Shown here: positions 51,874-59,779 of the stretch, in pieces | Numbering within the stretch: position 1 is the stretch's first letter | Layout: the number at the start of each line of letters is the position of its first letter | Source: Halobacillus locisalis | GTDB taxonomy: Bacteria > Bacillota > Bacilli > Bacillales > Halobacillaceae | Length of the DNA: 64,000 bases | Assembly (NCBI RefSeq): GCF_013694105.1 | Contig: NZ_JACEFG010000003.1 | Span: 620,001 to 684,000 of the forward strand | Direction of reading: 5' to 3' | The notes under the pieces: generated by a model | Database searches by the model: none | Told to the model about the DNA's origin: nothing | The model's input: only the letters and a program-made list of their open reading frames with translations | Program-made: the position numbers and the translations under genes

Positions 51874-52699
51874 AATCTGTTGGAGCAGCGTTTTGTACGG
51901 GCACTGGATCATATAGATGCATCATCCAGTGGCCGATATCTTCGAATCCAAGTCGCTTGTAGATTCGGCCAGCACTTGGATTATCATAAAACAGGCACAG
52001 CGTTTTGCCTTCTGTCAAGAGGTCCTTACACAATTGATTCATGCATAGGCTCGCATAGCCTTGCTGCTCGTAATTGGGATGTGTACAGACGCCGACGACC
52101 ATAGCAGAAACGGAGTTTTCCGCTGTCGTTGAGGCACTGGAGACGAGTTGGTTTCCTCGTTTGATGTAATAGGTCCGAGCTGACTGGTTTTCCATACCCG
52201 AACGAATGCTATCTTCACGATTTTCCGATTCTTCGAATTCAGAGATTTGATTGTGCAAGTCGGCGATCAACGGTACGTCAGATAAAGTGGCGAGCTTTAC
52301 TTCACAATCTTTATCGCTATAAGAGAAGGGCTCTAACTTCTCACATTTTGCATAATATAATGTGCGGGAATGTTTCTTTGGATGTTCGATGTAAGGAATA
52401 ATCTCAGAGGTCATAGACTCAAGTCCCGATAATTCTCGGAATTCAGGATCTTGGTTGATGATTTTACCAAATCCTTCGGCATCAAATGGACCGTCTGCGT
52501 AACATATATAATTGCTGCGATATTTCAGCAACACGGCTGTCAGTTCTAAGGCTTCGTCAAAATATCCCCACACTCTTTGAAAATCCGTATCATATCCGAA
52601 GTTTTCAATATCCCCAATAATAAACAAATTCTCAGCCGGCTTTTGTAACAATAATCGCTGACAGGCTTGATCATCTGCTTCGTTCAATAGACGAATCAT
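51872..52699 (-). CDS. GNAT-family acetyltransferase with N-terminal extension
   Basis: A 275-residue protein. The C-terminal half is a GNAT domain: AMVVGVCTHPNYEQQGYASLCMNQL with the Q-x-x-G-x-A acetyl-CoA loop, and FYDNPSAGRIYKRLGFEDIGHW. The N-terminal 120 residues (NLFIIGDIENFGYDTDFQRVWG) resemble a second, degenerate GNAT fold found in Firmicute homologues. The substrate is unknown. I chose ATG 52699, seven bases after AGAGGGG; the ATG six bases upstream is too close to it. Confidence 0.85.
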   Translation of the reverse strand: MIRLLNEADDQACQRLLLQKPAENLFIIGDIENFGYDTDFQRVWGYFDEALELTAVLLKYRSNYICYADGPFDAEGFGKIINQDPEFRELSGLESMTSEIIPYIEHPKKHSRTLYYAKCEKLEPFSYSDKDCEVKLATLSDVPLIADLHNQISEFEESENREDSIRSGMENQSARTYYIKRGNQLVSSASTTAENSVSAMVVGVCTHPNYEQQGYASLCMNQLCKDLLTEGKTLCLFYDNPSAGRIYKRLGFEDIGHWMMHLYDPVPVQNAAPTD

Positions 52700-52760
52700 A
52701 GGCATCCCCTCTGTAGAAAATTTCTATTTATTGTAACATAACTTTCTGAATAAAGGGAGG

Positions 52761-55064
52761 TTACGATTTGGCGAAACTTTCCATCCAAGGGAGTAGCTGA
52801 TCGGTGGGCATGGGTTTTGAAAAGTAATACCCTTGTATCGTTTGATTCCCGAGTTGTTGCAAATGATGCAATACTTCTTTTGATTCCACTCCTTCAGCGA
52901 CAACTTCTAATTGCAAGTTGTCAGCAAGGTCGATTATCGAACGAACAATGGCTTCGTTTTTTACATTAGAGGTGATGTCGTCAATGAAGCTTCGATCAAT
53001 TTTTAAACAATGGATTGGAAATAGGCTCAAGTATTTCAAGGAAGAGTACCCTGTCCCGAAGTCATCAAGCGCTACGGTCACTCCCATTTCATCAAGCTTA
53101 TGGAGACGAGCAATGACAGCGGATTCGTGGTCTATAGCCATCGTTTCCGTTATTTCCAAGCGCAACTTTGAAGGAGAAACGGAACGCTCTGATAGGATAG
53201 CTGTTAACGTATCGATGAAGGCAGGGTGCTTGAATTGTTCAGGCGATATATTAACTGAAATTCGAACGTCGTCATACCCGTTGTGCTCTAATACAAGGAT
53301 CTGTTCCACAGCCTGTCTAAGTATCCAATCGCCCAGTGGAACAATTAAGCCTGTGACCTCAGCGAAAGGGATGAATTTTTGAGGTGAAATTTGCCCTTTG
53401 CTTGGATGATTCCAGCGAATCAAAGCCTCTAGCCCCGTTACCTCCATGGTTTCTATATTGACTTGTGGCTGATAATACATACAAAATTCATTATGTTCTA
53501 ACGCTTGTTTCAAATTCATATGAAACCATTGATCTTCGAAGGCGTAATCGTCATAAGAATGTTCGTAAAACTTCGTACTGCTCAGGCCTTCATGTTTGGC
53601 CACTGCATTCGCACGGTGCGCATTGCGCATGATTGTTCCGGGGTTGTCTCCACCTTCGGGATAGAGCACAACACCTGTGCTGACGGTAATGAAGATGTTA
53701 TGACCTTCGATAAGAAAAGGCTGTTGAAACAATTGTTGATAGTGATGAATGCTGCGGAAAAGGTGGGACTTCTCATCTGAAAAACCTGTAAGAACAACAA
53801 AACCATCGTGGTCTATTCGACCAATTACATCTTCCGATGATCTTTTGGACTTCAATCGTTTCGCGATGGCCATCAACAATTGATCACCGATTCGAAAACC
53901 TAACTGTTCATTCACCTTTGAGAAGTCATCAATATCAAGATAGAAGAAAGCAAAATGTCCACTTGATTCTTCAATTTTTTCATCCAACTTTTCTTCCAAA
54001 AGGTTTCGGTTCGGTAGATCAGTCAAAGCATCGTAGTAAGCAAGCTTTTTTGCTTCCTGTTCTGCATCACGCCTTTTCACATGTTCGTTGATGAAAGCGA
54101 CCATGTCTCCAATTGAAGTGGCGTAAGCCTCCTCATCGAAACTCCACTCTCTCGAGTCCCCATATTGTTCGCAGCAAAGAACCCCGAGAGTCATCCCTCC
54201 ACTGATGATCGGGATGTCCATCATCGCCCTAATATTAAGTTTGGATAGGTAGTGATCGCTCAGCTCTCGCACACGATCATCAGAATGTGTGTCATTGACT
54301 ACAATAGACCGATTCTTCTCCAAAGCAGAGAAGTAATCCGGGTAATACTCCTCATGCAGCGCTTCTGCGTCTTGAAACGATTGTAATGTGGAATCATATA
54401 AAGACTCACAAATAAGAGACGTTTGTTCATGGTTATAAAACCAAATACTGACCCGATCGACCTGTAATGTTTCAACAGCAGATTCACAAATCATTTCAAA
54501 TGCTGGAAGTAAGTCGATGGACGTAAGGCGGGCGTCTTTCATTAATCTCATCAAGTCCGATTGTTGTCTTCTGATACGCTCTTCTTTAAAGGCGCTACTC
54601 AATTGTTTTTTTTCTGAATAAGTTTGACGTAGATAGGTACTTAAGCAAGAAGCGATCAATTCCAGGGCCTGTTCATTTTGTAGCTGGAAATCCGTTTGAT
54701 TAATCAATACTAGTGCTCCAAAGAGTTGATCGTCTTCTTGAAGGGCGAAAGCGATAGCAGTCGCATGCTCACCGTAAACAGAGGCATCGATTTTCTCCCA
54801 AGTATAAAGAGGGAGCTGTCTGACCATTGCTTTTTTAACCGTAGAAAGAGGGTAAAGGTTCGTGTTCTTCACATATTCTTTGATGGGGGATAAGCTCTCG
54901 GTAGATGCATCCTTTAATGTGTAGACAACGGCTGCATCACAACCGGAAATGAAGCATGATTGCTCCAGTAAATAGTCAATGGCGTTTTCTTGGCTTCGAT
55001 TAAGTAAGGATTCAAGCAATTGCTTTGGATAAGTATGTTCGTCATGGAAATCGATGATGCTCAC
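52761..55064 (-). CDS. GAF-GGDEF(degenerate)-EAL c-di-GMP protein
   Basis: A 767-residue cytoplasmic signalling protein. Two GAF-like domains (about 20-150 and 190-330) are followed by a GGDEF domain starting YYDALTDLPNRNLLEEKL, then an EAL domain. The GGDEF site reads RIDHDGF in place of GGDEF, so cyclase activity is unlikely. The EAL domain keeps EALIRW, NISPEQF, LEITET, DDFGTGYSSL, KIDRSFI and VAEGVE, which argues for active phosphodiesterase, perhaps with GTP-binding control by the GGDEF part. The start ATG at 55064 overlaps the divergent intergenic space; no anchor is present. Confidence 0.92.
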   Translation of the reverse strand: MSIIDFHDEHTYPKQLLESLLNRSQENAIDYLLEQSCFISGCDAAVVYTLKDASTESLSPIKEYVKNTNLYPLSTVKKAMVRQLPLYTWEKIDASVYGEHATAIAFALQEDDQLFGALVLINQTDFQLQNEQALELIASCLSTYLRQTYSEKKQLSSAFKEERIRRQQSDLMRLMKDARLTSIDLLPAFEMICESAVETLQVDRVSIWFYNHEQTSLICESLYDSTLQSFQDAEALHEEYYPDYFSALEKNRSIVVNDTHSDDRVRELSDHYLSKLNIRAMMDIPIISGGMTLGVLCCEQYGDSREWSFDEEAYATSIGDMVAFINEHVKRRDAEQEAKKLAYYDALTDLPNRNLLEEKLDEKIEESSGHFAFFYLDIDDFSKVNEQLGFRIGDQLLMAIAKRLKSKRSSEDVIGRIDHDGFVVLTGFSDEKSHLFRSIHHYQQLFQQPFLIEGHNIFITVSTGVVLYPEGGDNPGTIMRNAHRANAVAKHEGLSSTKFYEHSYDDYAFEDQWFHMNLKQALEHNEFCMYYQPQVNIETMEVTGLEALIRWNHPSKGQISPQKFIPFAEVTGLIVPLGDWILRQAVEQILVLEHNGYDDVRISVNISPEQFKHPAFIDTLTAILSERSVSPSKLRLEITETMAIDHESAVIARLHKLDEMGVTVALDDFGTGYSSLKYLSLFPIHCLKIDRSFIDDITSNVKNEAIVRSIIDLADNLQLEVVAEGVESKEVLHHLQQLGNQTIQGYYFSKPMPTDQLLPWMESFAKS

Positions 55065-55191
55065 TCCTGATCATTTCGTCGTGTTTCCTTTATACTACAT
55101 CGTACTACAATGGATGATGATTTTCGATGAAATTCGTTTATTCCTGTCGTTAGTTTCTAAGAAGTTGGTCAAACTAACGAGAGGAGGGATT

Positions 55192-55866
55192 ATGGTGAAA
55201 AGGTTTATACTTACTTTAGTTGCGAGTGTAGTGTTACTGTACAACATCGGCCCTACACACGCGGAAAGTTTGTTTCAGGTTAAGCGGAAGGACCAGGTCA
55301 CTCAAGACTGGGAAATTCATGTAGACTATCCCTTGTTTGATCAATTGGAGAGTAAAGAATTGCAGGAGAAGGTAAATGAATCGATCACGGATAAGCTCGA
55401 CCATCAACTTGAAATGGTGCAAAGAAGTGCAAATGAAACGAATGGAGCACCTATCCTTTATTACGAAGAAACGGATGTATATAAAGAGGACGACTTCTAT
55501 TCTGTCGTCATGACTTCCCATTTTACAAAAGGGAATCAATATAACTCTTCTGTCACCTCTGTCAATTTTGAAAACAGACAGGGGGAAGACTTGCTTCCGT
55601 TAGATGAACTGGTTTACATGGATAAGCTGAATGAAGAAGTGAAGAGGAAGATGGCCGGAGACCCTGAAATGTATTTGACTAAATCGTTCAACGAGGTGCG
55701 AAAAGACACAGCCTACTATATTGAAGATGAACGCCTAGTGCTCGTGTTTAATAAGTATGAAATTGCGGCAGGTGTACATGGTACACCTCAACTACCAATT
55801 CCTCTTCAGGATATTGAGAAAGAAAGAACGGATGAGAATAATGCGCCACTCCCACGTGTTATCTAA
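55192..55866 (+). CDS. Secreted DUF3298-domain protein
   Basis: A 224-residue exported protein. The signal peptide (RFILTLVASVVLLYNIGPTHA) is cleaved before ESLFQVKR. The mature region has the PdaC/RsiV-like layout: an N-terminal strand-rich part (IHVDYPLFDQLESKELQEKVNESI) and a C-terminal DUF3298 segment (LVLVFNKYEIAAGVHGTPQLPIPL). Such domains occur in lysozyme-sensing anti-sigma RsiV and the deacetylase PdaC. Here it stands alone, so a wall or ligand-binding role is possible. Start is ATG 55192 or GTG 55195, just after GAGGAGG; the frame is open upstream but unsupported. Confidence 0.8.
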   Translation: MVKRFILTLVASVVLLYNIGPTHAESLFQVKRKDQVTQDWEIHVDYPLFDQLESKELQEKVNESITDKLDHQLEMVQRSANETNGAPILYYEETDVYKEDDFYSVVMTSHFTKGNQYNSSVTSVNFENRQGEDLLPLDELVYMDKLNEEVKRKMAGDPEMYLTKSFNEVRKDTAYYIEDERLVLVFNKYEIAAGVHGTPQLPIPLQDIEKERTDENNAPLPRVI

Positions 55867-55916
55867 TTAAAAAAAGAAAAGCGATCTCTAGACGATTATC
55901 CCAGAACCGCTTTTCT
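55866..55916 (-). terminator. Terminator of the downstream GNAT gene
   Basis: The stem AGAAAAGCG/CGCTTTTCT has a long, partly paired loop; on the minus strand it runs into TTTTTTTAA. Confidence 0.55.
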
Positions 55917-55953
55917 ATTGAGGTTTTCATAAGCGCGGCAATAAGGAGTTGTT

Positions 55954-56505
55954 TTATGCCTCCATTGCTTCTTCGCTTTGGTCTTGCTCCCCATAATAAT
56001 GGAAGAGATACTGTTCCTTTGTGATGACGAATAAGTCATAGACGTTCTCATGACGGTTGATCCAAGAGTGGATTTCTGAGTAGGTGTCATTCGCTTCAGT
56101 CACATAGGGGATTTTTAAAGCGGCATTCATAGACCGTTGATTCGAGCGGCGGATTTTCATGAAAATCGCCTCAATATCCAATTGGAAGAACAATTCTTCA
56201 AAAAAGGCTTCTTTGGCCGGTTTGTTATACCCTTTGCCGAAATAAGGTTGACCAATCCAAGTTGCCAGGAATCCTTTATTTTCGTTTACATCAAAAAGGT
56301 TGATGGTGCCAATTGGGTGACCCCATTCATCAAGGATTGTACGGGATATCATTTCCCCCCGATCCTCAGCTTCTATCGTCTGTTTAGTCAAAAAATAAAA
56401 CTCATCACTCGATGCCGCTTTATGGCGGACATATGGAAATACTTCAGGGTGGCTCATCAACTCATACAGAACCGGGGCGTCATGTAACTCACGCTTTCTA
56501 AGCAT
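55954..56505 (-). CDS. GNAT acetyltransferase (RimJ/RimL type) behind a structured leader
   Basis: A 183-residue acetyltransferase of the RimJ/RimL-like group: MLRKRELHDAPVLYELMSHPEVFPYV is the usual N-terminus, and the acetyl-CoA loop is WIGQPYFGKGYNKPAKEAF. The substrate could be a protein N-terminus, an aminoglycoside-like compound or a metabolite. ATG 56505 lies seven bases after AAGGAGGG. That ribosome site can pair with CCCTCC 9 nt upstream, and about 170 nt of leader folds into competing helices including a tRNA-like unit, so expression is probably controlled at the RNA level. Confidence 0.85.
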   Translation of the reverse strand: MLRKRELHDAPVLYELMSHPEVFPYVRHKAASSDEFYFLTKQTIEAEDRGEMISRTILDEWGHPIGTINLFDVNENKGFLATWIGQPYFGKGYNKPAKEAFFEELFFQLDIEAIFMKIRRSNQRSMNAALKIPYVTEANDTYSEIHSWINRHENVYDLFVITKEQYLFHYYGEQDQSEEAMEA

Positions 56506-56512
56506 AAAAAAT

Positions 56513-56700
56513 CCCTCCTTGATGGTTGGAGGGTGATCTAAAAAGGCATGGACACATAGCCAGCCAGTAGTAGTTCGGACCACCCTCGAATTTTTATCAA
56601 TTGCACACAAAAATTCGGGGTGGGAATCGAACCCACTAGAACCAGTTAAACTGGTGGCGCACCATTTGCCTTCCCTACACTATAATCGACACGTGTTTCT
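56513..56700 (-). promoter_or_regulatory. Structured leader RNA with tRNA-like domain and SD switch
   Basis: On the minus strand, in order: a D-arm-like hairpin GGC...GCC (56670-56656), a perfect hairpin ACCAGTT-T-AACTGGT (56655-56641), and a T-arm GTGGG-TTCGATT-CCCAC (56636-56620). Next comes a 15-bp hairpin between 56623-56609 and 56595-56580 (one bulged base) that uses the 3' side of the T-arm. Then GAGGGTGGTC (56587-56578) is complementary to GATCACCCTC (56538-56529), and CCCTCC in the latter to the ribosome site GGAGGG (56518-56513). These helices exclude one another in sequence. No known riboswitch class fits. Confidence 0.55.
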
Positions 56701-56773
56701 ACATATATAATAATCGATTCCACAAAAAAAGTGAATCAATTTTTTGTAAAGAAAAAGAAAATTTTTGTAGGTT

Positions 56774-57490
56774 CTAGCTCTCGTTCTCTTGAACGTATAA
56801 ATGGTCGGTCAGTGTAGTATAAACGGCTAGACGTTCTGTATAACCATCCGCTTGATTGTCATAAGGGCCGGTGCATGTGATCAAGTTCAACGAACGTTCA
56901 TTAGTCGGTCCGAATAACTCACGAATGGGAGAGTCTTCTACAGGATAAGCCGCGACTTGATTGACGGTGTAAGTCAATTTTGATCCATCCTCTCCGTACA
57001 CGTACATTTCGTCTCCTGCTGTTAATTCTTTCAAGTCAAAAAAGACAGCCGGGCCATATTGACCGTCCACGTGACCAGCAATGACGGCATTTCCTCTTCT
57101 TCCAGGTTTTGTACCCGGTTCAAACCAACCAACCTCTGTAACACTGTCCGGAACAGCCATCCCACCTTCTTCGGTGTACCCTTGAGGTCCTACCGGGGCA
57201 TCTACACCGATCGACGGAATTTCTAATCTCGTAGGAGTGACGCCTGGTTGATCGTCCGGTTGTACAACCGTGGCAGGTTCATAATTTTTTTCAATCGGTT
57301 CACTTTCAATCAAATCTTTAGACGCTTGGTTTGGTGGTGGAGCACCATCGGATTTGGTCACTTCCGTTTGTTTTGACGGGGATTCATAAGAAGAAAGAAC
57401 CCTGGCCTCCTTGGCAGGGTCGTCCAGTATTTGAAAACTGACGACAAAGACAAGGAGGCCTAGGGCTATTGGGAATATGAATTTTCTCAT
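56774..57490 (-). CDS. Sortase (class D/F-like) dedicated to the upstream MPETG protein
   Basis: A 238-residue membrane-anchored transpeptidase. An N-terminal TM (FIFPIALGLLVFVVSFQIL) and a Pro/Ser-rich linker are followed by the sortase barrel: IPSIGVDAPVGPQG, catalytic His in NAVIAGHVDG, catalytic Cys in LNLITCTG, and Arg in TERLAVYTTL. The overall pattern resembles the class F/D enzymes rather than housekeeping SrtA. It begins three bases after the stop of its likely substrate gene, so the two are one operon. Confidence 0.9.
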   Translation of the reverse strand: MRKFIFPIALGLLVFVVSFQILDDPAKEARVLSSYESPSKQTEVTKSDGAPPPNQASKDLIESEPIEKNYEPATVVQPDDQPGVTPTRLEIPSIGVDAPVGPQGYTEEGGMAVPDSVTEVGWFEPGTKPGRRGNAVIAGHVDGQYGPAVFFDLKELTAGDEMYVYGEDGSKLTYTVNQVAAYPVEDSPIRELFGPTNERSLNLITCTGPYDNQADGYTERLAVYTTLTDHLYVQENES

Positions 57491-57493
57491 TGA

Positions 57494-58300
57494 TTATGCT
57501 TCTGAACGTTTACGGAAGAATACAAATCCTGCACCCATCGCTAGCACACCTAGAATAGCAGCATATGCCATAGCGTTAGAGTTTGTATCTGCAGCTCCAC
57601 CAAAACCAGTTTCAGGCATAGAAGATGGCATTGCTGCGGAATCTTCTAGAAGAAGTACTTCTGGACTATCTGCTGTTCCAACAGCGAAAGCACTATAGAC
57701 TTTACCTGCTTCAACTGTCGTTCCAGAAAGGTCTACTAATTGTGTACCATCTGTTGTACGTACTTCAAGGTCATATGTTCCAGCTTCTAATTCACTATAT
57801 TCAGTTACCATCGGGAACTCCGCACCAGAGAATAGCGCATCGCCACCGATTGGACCTACATCAACGGCTGGAGCACCAGGGATGAAGTGGGCAACGCGGA
57901 CTTTCGCCATACCTTCGCTTGCTTCTGTTTCATCTTGTAGAGCTTTCAACTCGATACTATCTAAGTTATTAATCGCAGCAGCTGTATAAGCCATGCCAGC
58001 TTCTACCGTTACATTTGTTGAAATGGCAGGATCTTGTTCACCCATCGTTCCAGCTGCATAAATTTCTACCATATGTTCACCAGCAGGCAATTCCATGTAA
58101 TCCGTAGCGGCTTTGAATTCTGCACCTTCAACAACAGCATTTCCATCTACATACACATCAACGGCAGGGGCATCAGGGGACGCGTGTAGTACACGGACCA
58201 TAGCCATTTCTCCACCTGAATGATTATCAGCGAATGCAACAGGTGCAAATACTCCTAAAACTAATACGAACGCGGCTAATGATGATAGCAGTTTCTTCAT
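57494..58300 (-). CDS. Wall-anchored DUF4397 protein with MPETG sorting signal
   Basis: A 268-residue surface protein. The signal peptide (KKLLSSLAAFVLVLGVFAPVAFA) precedes two DUF4397-type beta domains, each opening with a VRVLHASPDAPAVDVYVDG or VRVAHFIPGAPAVDVGPIG motif. It ends with a sorting signal: MPETGFGG, a hydrophobic helix and a charged tail FFRKRSEA. MPETG is a variant of LPXTG. ATG 58300 lies 11 bases after AAGGAG; a GTG at 58312 overlaps the site. The adjacent sortase is the presumed anchoring enzyme. The ligand of the DUF4397 domains is unknown. Confidence 0.9.
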   Translation of the reverse strand: MKKLLSSLAAFVLVLGVFAPVAFADNHSGGEMAMVRVLHASPDAPAVDVYVDGNAVVEGAEFKAATDYMELPAGEHMVEIYAAGTMGEQDPAISTNVTVEAGMAYTAAAINNLDSIELKALQDETEASEGMAKVRVAHFIPGAPAVDVGPIGGDALFSGAEFPMVTEYSELEAGTYDLEVRTTDGTQLVDLSGTTVEAGKVYSAFAVGTADSPEVLLLEDSAAMPSSMPETGFGGAADTNSNAMAYAAILGVLAMGAGFVFFRKRSEA

Positions 58301-58405
58301 GCGTTTTCCCACTCCTTAAATTTTTTGTATATGAAATGCTGAATTTGTACTTAAACTTCAGCATTCACTACCATATGAAAGGGATTTTTAACCAATTTTC
58401 GAGCG

Positions 58406-58438
58406 TTGTGCATCAGTTGTACAACCATTGTACAACTA
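58406..58438 (-). promoter_or_regulatory. Three 11-bp phased direct repeats upstream of the sortase operon
   Basis: TTGTGCATCAG, TTGTACAACCA and TTGTACAACTA (58406, 58417, 58428) are consecutive 11-bp units, followed by TAAT. The last two contain the palindrome TTGTACAA. The single-turn period suggests one protein dimer per turn on the same DNA face. The rest of the 58301-58503 gap shows no gene. Confidence 0.55.
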
Positions 58439-58503
58439 TAATATTCACCGAACCTTTACCTCCTAAACCTCTAAAACATATTGAATGTGTTTTGTTTGTT
58501 CCA

Positions 58504-58537
58504 CAAAAAAACACCGGAGGAGATTCCTTCCGGTGTT
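58504..58537 (-). terminator. Terminator of the amidohydrolase gene
   Basis: The stem ACACCGGAGGA/TCCTTCCGGTGT is followed by a long T-tract on the minus strand. Confidence 0.9.
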
Positions 58538-58548
58538 AGGATGCGAAT

Positions 58549-59670
58549 TTATTCTTGGTAATATACAAGTTTTCCATCAATCATTGTCCAGAGTGGTTTT
58601 GATAGGTATTCAAAAGGATGGCCACTCCATAAAACAAGGTCTGCATCTTTCCCTTTTTCAATAGAACCGACACGATGATCGACACCCAGATTCTTGGCCG
58701 GTGTAATGGTGATTCCCCTCAACGCATCCTCAACGTCTAACCCTTCACGTGCGGCTAGTGCAGCACAAATGTTCAAATATTGGATCGGCGTATATGGGTG
58801 ATCGGTTGTGATCGAAACTTTAATGCCATATTCGTGTAAGATGTTGTAGGTTTGCCAAGTTTTGTTTCGTAGCTCAATTTTAGACGCACGTGTGAACGTA
58901 GGTCCAACACTGACTTGCAAGTCCCGCTTTGCGAGTTCATCGGCAATCAAGTGTCCTTCTGTGCAATGTTCAATTCGGAGGTCAAGGTCGAATTCGTCTG
59001 CAAACCGGAGAGCCGTAATGATATCATCTGCACGATGGGCATGAATACGTACGGGCATCTCTTTGTTCAACACTTGTATAATCGGCTGGACACGTAAGTT
59101 AGGTTCTGGATTCTTCATAGCCGCATAAAATGTTTCTCTTAAAGTACCCATGATGCCTAGTCGGGTGATCGAGGCATCTTTCGATTGGGAATGGACGCGT
59201 TTTGGGTTTTCTCCGAGCGCTAATTTCAGTCCCGCTCTTTCCCTTACGATCATTTGATTGATCGTATGTCCAACCGTTTTTATGACGGAAGTTGTACCAC
59301 CGATAATATTCGCGCTTCCCGGCATGATGTGAGCGGTCGTAACGCCTGCTTTTCGGGCATTAAAAAAAGCAGGGTCTAGAGGGTGGGCTCCATCAATGGC
59401 TCTTAAGTGTGGCGTGATAGACTCGATGGTTTCGTTTGCATCGCTGCCTGCCCACCCAGTACCCTCATCATACAAACCGAGGTGTGTGTGGACATCGATA
59501 AAGCCTGGGTATACATCTTTTCCTTTACCATCAATGATTTCGGCATCATCTGAAAAGGTGAGATTTTGTCCGAAATCATGAATCTTTCCGTCTAAAATAT
59601 GAATGCAACCGTTCGAAATCGATGGGGATGTGATCGGGTGAATCGTGACATTTTTTATTACCGTATTCAT
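58549..59670 (-). CDS. Amidohydrolase (imidazolonepropionase-like)
   Basis: A 373-residue metal-dependent hydrolase of the amidohydrolase superfamily. The metal motif GFIDVHTHLGLY is followed by other ligands in RIHAHRADD and RIEHCTEG, and the catalytic Asp is in SITTDHPYTP. The C-terminus GSIEKGKDADLVLWSG is typical for this fold. The substrate is unknown; relatives process cyclic amides or N-acyl compounds. ATG 59670 (MNTVIKNVTIHP) is chosen as the start of the conserved region, with GAAAGG upstream. Confidence 0.88.
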   Translation of the reverse strand: MNTVIKNVTIHPITSPSISNGCIHILDGKIHDFGQNLTFSDDAEIIDGKGKDVYPGFIDVHTHLGLYDEGTGWAGSDANETIESITPHLRAIDGAHPLDPAFFNARKAGVTTAHIMPGSANIIGGTTSVIKTVGHTINQMIVRERAGLKLALGENPKRVHSQSKDASITRLGIMGTLRETFYAAMKNPEPNLRVQPIIQVLNKEMPVRIHAHRADDIITALRFADEFDLDLRIEHCTEGHLIADELAKRDLQVSVGPTFTRASKIELRNKTWQTYNILHEYGIKVSITTDHPYTPIQYLNICAALAAREGLDVEDALRGITITPAKNLGVDHRVGSIEKGKDADLVLWSGHPFEYLSKPLWTMIDGKLVYYQE

Positions 59671-59733
59671 AAGACATACAGCCTTTCCACTAAGATTATT
59701 ACTATTATACTGGAAAATTCCGCTTTGGAGCAC

Positions 59734-59768
59734 AAAAGAACGAAGCTTTTCGGGACGCTTCGTCTTTT
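59734..59768 (-). terminator. Terminator of yfhF
   Basis: AGACGAAGC/GCTTCGTTCT-type stem with one mismatch is followed by TTTTG on the minus strand. Confidence 0.75.
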
Positions 59769-59779
59769 ATTCAGGGGAA

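Noticed and set aside
56620-56680. A genuine tRNA gene on the minus strand
   Set aside because: The T-arm is canonical, but the acceptor pairs only 4 of 7 positions, the anticodon stem is irregular and the apparent anticodon would be TTA (stop). I treat it as a tRNA-like leader fold.
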